From: RH2-MAG17b sp050745265 | GTDB lineage: Bacteria > Acidobacteriota > Terriglobia > UBA7540 | Direction of reading: 5' to 3' | DNA length: 64,000 nucleotides | Assembly (NCBI GenBank): GCA_050745265.1 | Contig: JBOGKE010000106.1 | Span: 1 to 64,000, forward strand | In this document: positions 60,609 to 64,000 of the stretch, piece by piece | How the letters are laid out: each line of letters opens with the position of its first letter | Numbering within the stretch: the first letter of the stretch is position 1 | Made by a program: the position numbers and the translations under genes | Notes under the pieces: model-generated | The model's database searches: none | What the model was told of the DNA's origin: nothing | The model's input: only the letters and a program-made list of their open reading frames with translations

Positions 60609-61913
60609 ATGCTCATCCTGTCTCAATGCGGGCTGGCTCTGGTGCTGCTCGCCTCGGCGTCGTGGGCGCAGGCGCGGTTTCCGGCCACGGCAGCGTCAGC
60701 GCGTGCAATCGAACAGCGATTCGACGGACGCCTCGCGGGTCCCCGGCTCCTGTGCTCGATTCAGCCGGTGAAGCCCTATCTGGATTTCTCGTTTCACTTC
60801 GCCTCGGGATTCAAGCTCCGCTGCCCTTTGCGGCAGTTCGAAGGCAAAGAGGACGCGCTGATTTGCTCTCTGCGGATTGTTCCCGCGGGGCGTGCGCCGG
60901 TGGTGCTTGAGGACCATTTCGACGTGCCGCGCATGCCGCTGCAAATGGCCGGTAGGGTGAAGCCAAAAAGCTTAACCACTGACCTCCATTATTCAGGGAT
61001 GTTTAGCCTAGGTGAGGGCCGGTACCGCGTGAGCCTGGTTGTCGTCGACCGTCGCAATCACATCTGCTCGCGAAGCTGGACCATCAAAGCATCCGTTCCA
61101 GCCTCGCAGAGCGCGGCGCCCCTTGCCGCTCCACCCGGGACGGCCGGACCGCTGATGGCTGAGCCGTGGAAGCTCGACCGGATTTTCCATCGCGACGGAT
61201 TGCGACTCACCATTTTGGTGAATGCCGAGCCCCTGGCGCGGAATTCACCCGAGCTCCAACCCCGGGATCGCGCGCTCCTGCTCGACTCCGTCTCCTCGCT
61301 GATGAAGCAGGTTTCGTGTCAATCCGTCCGGCTGATTGCGTTCAATCTCGACCAGGACCGGGAGATCTTCACCGAGCAGAGATTTGACCAGTCCGGCTTC
61401 AGGCGGCTGGCCGAAATACTCCGGGGCCTCGATCTCGGCACGGTTTCGTACCACGCGCTCGGGCGATCCGCGTGGGAACACCTGCTGATCCAACTGATGA
61501 ATCAGGCCGCGGCCCCCGGGGACCCGCAGGATGCGGTGATCTTCCTGGGTCCGAGGACGCGAATTGCCAAGCGCATTTCCCGGAACACGCTGACCGGCGC
61601 CCGTCGCGACGCGTCGCGCCTTTTTTATTTTCAATACTTCCCGCCCGCCGGCTGGGGCGCTGAATTTCCGGATGCGATCAGCTATTTGACCAAGGCTCGC
61701 GGCGGCGCGGTGTTCAAGATCCATTCGCCCGTCGAACTGGCACGGGCCATCAACAAACTCCAGCGGGACCTGAGCCGCAGCGCGCCGGAGGATGACAAAC
61801 CCGATGCAGCGCGGCACCACGGCCGACGCGTTGCCGCCGGAATACCCTCGGTGAAGTCACCGTCAATTCCGAGCGTTGGCGACGACACGGAACCCGGTCA
61901 AACCCAGCCCTGA
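60609..61913 (+). CDS. Exported VWA-like domain protein, 434 aa
   Basis: 434 aa from an ATG with GGGAGGG upstream. Signal peptide MLILSQCGLALVLLASASWAQA. The N-terminal domain (residues about 40-170) is beta-rich (LDFSFHFASGFKLRCPLRQFEG; YRVSLVVVDRRNHICSRSW); the C-terminal domain (about 190-400) has the Rossmann-like VWA pattern (LTILVNAEPLARNS; SVSSLMKQVSCQSVRLIAFNLD; AVIFLGPRTRIAKR) but the DxSxS metal site is not intact. This family of VWA-like secreted proteins is typical of Acidobacteriota. Function unknown. Confidence 0.75.
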   Translation: MLILSQCGLALVLLASASWAQARFPATAASARAIEQRFDGRLAGPRLLCSIQPVKPYLDFSFHFASGFKLRCPLRQFEGKEDALICSLRIVPAGRAPVVLEDHFDVPRMPLQMAGRVKPKSLTTDLHYSGMFSLGEGRYRVSLVVVDRRNHICSRSWTIKASVPASQSAAPLAAPPGTAGPLMAEPWKLDRIFHRDGLRLTILVNAEPLARNSPELQPRDRALLLDSVSSLMKQVSCQSVRLIAFNLDQDREIFTEQRFDQSGFRRLAEILRGLDLGTVSYHALGRSAWEHLLIQLMNQAAAPGDPQDAVIFLGPRTRIAKRISRNTLTGARRDASRLFYFQYFPPAGWGAEFPDAISYLTKARGGAVFKIHSPVELARAINKLQRDLSRSAPEDDKPDAARHHGRRVAAGIPSVKSPSIPSVGDDTEPGQTQP

Positions 61914-62064
61914 TCCACGCTCCGCTCTGCGATGAACCAGAACCTCCGGCCCACAAACCCCCTTTCTAACTAATGCGTGGCGAAAAGCGCGGAACTGCAC
62001 GCGGCGCGAGGGGCGGCGTGAGCGCTCCGCATGATAAGATTGGCCTTTACCACGCCGGACGTAA

Positions 62065-62856
62065 ATGACGCCTCTCCGAGTCTCAGCGGTGCAGTATCTC
62101 AACACGGTCCCGCTTGTTTGGGGAATGCTGCACGGTCGCCAGCAGAGCAAGTTTGAATTGGATTTCACAACGCCCGCGCGCTGTGCAGACGCCGTCCGGT
62201 CGGGAAATGCTGCCGTCGGAATCATCCCCGCTATCGAAGCGCAGCGCATTGACGATGTGAAAGTCGTCGGGGGCGTCTCGATCAGCTCGCTCGACCGCGT
62301 GAAGAGCGTGATCCTGATCAGCAAGAAGCCCATTGAGGAGATTCAAAGCGTCGCGGCGGATGATTCATCAAGAACGTCCGTCGCGCTCGCGACGATCTTG
62401 CTCAGAAAGTACTACGCGCTGCGCCCGCGAGTACGGCTGTCGCCGCCGGATGTGCCCGCCATGCTCCGCACTGAAGACGCGGCGCTGCTGATTGGCGATC
62501 CGGCGCTGGCGTATCAACCGGCGCGCGAGCGGGTCTACGATCTTGCGGAGGAATGGAAGAAATTTACCGGCTTGCCCTTCGTCTTCGCCCTCTGGGCGGG
62601 CCCCGGATCCGACCGGCTTGCGGAGTCTGCGCCGGATTTTCTGGAATCGCGCGATTACGGCCTCGCTCATCTCGATGAGATTGCTTCCGAGCACGCCCCG
62701 CGCCACGGCCTCACGCCAGCGCAAGTCAAGGATTACCTTACCCAGAACATCGACTATAATTTAGGAGAAGAGCATCGGAAGGCGCTGGACCTGTTCTTCA
62801 GGCTGGCTTTGGAGGAGGGCCTGCTTCGATCGGTGAAGGCGCTGGATTTTGTGTGA
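62065..62856 (+). CDS. mqnA: Chorismate dehydratase MqnA
   Basis: 263 aa. MqnA removes water from chorismate to give 3-enolpyruvoylbenzoate, the first step of futalosine-pathway menaquinone synthesis. Typical segments: LRVSAVQYLNTVPLVWG, RCADAVRSGNAAVGIIPAIEAQR, SSRTSVALATILLRKYY and EDAALLIGDPALAY. Domain arrangement is a periplasmic-binding-protein fold without a signal sequence. The next gene begins 37 bp later (or overlaps it if a GTG start is used) and encodes MqnC, so both are one operon. The Shine-Dalgarno site is weak. Confidence 0.93.
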   Translation: MTPLRVSAVQYLNTVPLVWGMLHGRQQSKFELDFTTPARCADAVRSGNAAVGIIPAIEAQRIDDVKVVGGVSISSLDRVKSVILISKKPIEEIQSVAADDSSRTSVALATILLRKYYALRPRVRLSPPDVPAMLRTEDAALLIGDPALAYQPARERVYDLAEEWKKFTGLPFVFALWAGPGSDRLAESAPDFLESRDYGLAHLDEIASEHAPRHGLTPAQVKDYLTQNIDYNLGEEHRKALDLFFRLALEEGLLRSVKALDFV

Positions 62857-62893
62857 GCGCCGGCGGGAGCGGCCGAGCCGGGACTCTGATGTT

Positions 62894-63931
62894 ATGCGCG
62901 TTACGTTTCCACAAGCCGTCGAGATGCTCCGCTCGGACGATTTGATCGGGATCGGCCGTGAAGCCGATTCGGTGCGGCGCCAGCTTCATCCTGGCGGCGT
63001 TATCACCTACCAGGTCGATCGCAACATCAACTACACAAACTTTTGCACCGAGTACTGCTCGTTCTGCGCGTTCTACCGGCCCGCGGGATCGCCAGAGGGC
63101 TATGTTCAGCCGCTCGAATCCATTTTCCGCAAGATCGATGAAACCCTCGCCCTGGGCGGCACCGGGATTCTGATGCAGGGCGGGCTTCACCCGGACCTGA
63201 AGATGGACTATTACACGAACCTGCTGTCCTCCATCCGGCGCCGCTATCCGGGGGTCCACTTGCACTGCTTCTCGGCTCCTGAGATCCTTAATATCGCCGA
63301 GATATGTGAGATGAGCGTGCGCGATGTGATCGCCCGGCTCGTCGATGCCGGTCTCGATTCGATTCCGGGCGCGGGCGCGGAGATCCTGGACGACGAGGTC
63401 CGGCGCCGCATCGCGCGGCTCAAGTGCTCGACCGCGGAGTGGCTAGCGGTCCATCGGACCGCCCACGAACTGGGGCTCCGCACCACGGCCACGATGATGT
63501 TCGGCGTTGGCGAGAGCCTGGAGCACCGGGTTCGCCACCTCGAGCAGATCCGCCGTCTGCAGGATGAAACCGGGGGGTTCACAGCATTCATCCCGTGGTT
63601 TTTCCAGCGCGAGAACACCTCGCTCGGCCGGTTCGTCAAGGATGAAGCGACGGCCGTGGATTATCTCAAAACCCTCGCCGTTTCGCGCATTTATCTCGAT
63701 AACATCCTCAACGTGCAGGCGTCGTGGCTTACCCCCGGGCACAAGGTATGCCAGATCGCGCTGCGATTTGGCAGCAACGACGTGGGAAGCATTCTGATTG
63801 AAGAGAACGTCGTGCACGCAGCGGGCTGCCGAACCACCGCGAGCGAGGAACAATTGCGGCGGCTCATTGCAGACGCCGGCTTTCGCCCCCTCAAGCGCGA
63901 TACTCTCTACCGTACCTATTTTCTAAATTGA
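62894..63931 (+). CDS. mqnC: Cyclic dehypoxanthine futalosine synthase MqnC
   Basis: 345 aa radical SAM enzyme. The cluster motif is CTEYCSFCAFYR (CX3CX2C) in NYTNFCTEYCSFCAFYR; LGGTGILMQGGLHPDL and the long GAEILDDEVRRRIARLK and TTATMMFGVGESLEHRVRHL match MqnC rather than MqnE. It makes cyclic dehypoxanthinyl futalosine, a later step in futalosine-pathway menaquinone synthesis. An in-frame GTG at 62849 overlapping mqnA is a less likely start. Confidence 0.93.
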   Translation: MRVTFPQAVEMLRSDDLIGIGREADSVRRQLHPGGVITYQVDRNINYTNFCTEYCSFCAFYRPAGSPEGYVQPLESIFRKIDETLALGGTGILMQGGLHPDLKMDYYTNLLSSIRRRYPGVHLHCFSAPEILNIAEICEMSVRDVIARLVDAGLDSIPGAGAEILDDEVRRRIARLKCSTAEWLAVHRTAHELGLRTTATMMFGVGESLEHRVRHLEQIRRLQDETGGFTAFIPWFFQRENTSLGRFVKDEATAVDYLKTLAVSRIYLDNILNVQASWLTPGHKVCQIALRFGSNDVGSILIEENVVHAAGCRTTASEEQLRRLIADAGFRPLKRDTLYRTYFLN

Positions 63932-63964
63932 TCTTGCATTTTCGGCCGCTCGGCGGGACTCGCC

Positions 63965-64000
63965 TCACCCCATCAGCTCGAAACGAAACTCCAGCACGCA
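63965..64000 (-). CDS. Possible 3' end of a leftward gene (partial)
   Basis: The last 36 bases read on the minus strand as CVLEFRFELMG and a stop at 63965, with no interruption to the window edge. This may be the C terminus of a gene convergent with mqnC. Too short to assign. Confidence 0.25.
   Translation of the reverse strand, partial: CVLEFRFELMG

Noticed and set aside
1..64000. CRISPR arrays, insertion sequences, rRNA
   Set aside because: No spaced direct repeats, transposase motifs or rRNA sequence were seen anywhere in the window.

Overview
The window is high-GC bacterial chromosome, most likely from an Acidobacteriota member of the Terriglobia/Solibacter type. This is inferred from the mix of a futalosine menaquinone pair (mqnA, mqnC), an Oar-like TonB-dependent receptor with an N-terminal carboxypeptidase-regulatory domain, a tricorn-type protease, a DUF5597 glycosidase, several hairpin repeats and a tmRNA with tag ANTQFALAA. 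No rRNA or named marker fixes the species.

Layout. (1) 1-4.3 kb is the right end of an integrated element: an exported unknown protein, a divergent RuvB-like ATPase, a small XRE regulator and a tyrosine integrase that stops 28 bp from the 3' end of tRNA-Ala(GGC), its presumed attachment site. The element's left end lies outside the window. (2) 4.7-38.7 kb is ordinary chromosome. It holds an exported 808-residue protein with a DUF3142 lipoprotein, a tricorn-like protease, a fused MFS/spermidine synthase, and a glycan block (TPR-methyltransferase, GT2-GT4 fusion, coiled-coil protein, FkbM methyltransferase). These are followed by a cytokinin-dehydrogenase-like flavoprotein, MOSC plus the ferritin/VIT iron exporter MbfA, ssrA, an ECF sigma/anti-sigma/DUF3106 operon, a UDP-sugar dehydrogenase, the TonB receptor, GT4 plus glycogen-debranching-type glucosidase, a GH35-like enzyme and RodZ. 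(3) 38.8-60.2 kb is a single leftward block of about 24 phage genes. In transcription order these are: muramidase, winged helix, Mu gp27-like small terminase, Mu gp28-like large terminase, four small accessory genes including a papain-family peptidase, DUF935 portal, protease/scaffold, decoration, capsid, connectors, tail tube, tail chaperones, a very short tape measure, distal tail, a 1436-residue hub and two tip or fibre proteins. (4) 60.6-63.9 kb returns to chromosome: a secreted VWA-like protein, mqnA and mqnC.

The most interesting object is the phage block. It has a complete-looking DNA-packaging, head and short non-contractile tail set, in Mu-like head order, but no integrase, transposase, repressor or replication gene. 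It is tightly flanked by rodZ and a VWA-like gene, with no recognisable att repeats. It could be a decayed transposable siphophage or a domesticated gene-transfer-agent-like particle. Inside it are a likely +1 frameshift in the tail chaperone gene, a C-terminal module shared between two proteins, a predicted glycan-binding/helical-barrel insertion in the hub, and repetitive AT-rich gene spacers.

All assignments come from reading sequence motifs by eye. No database search or structure prediction was run.
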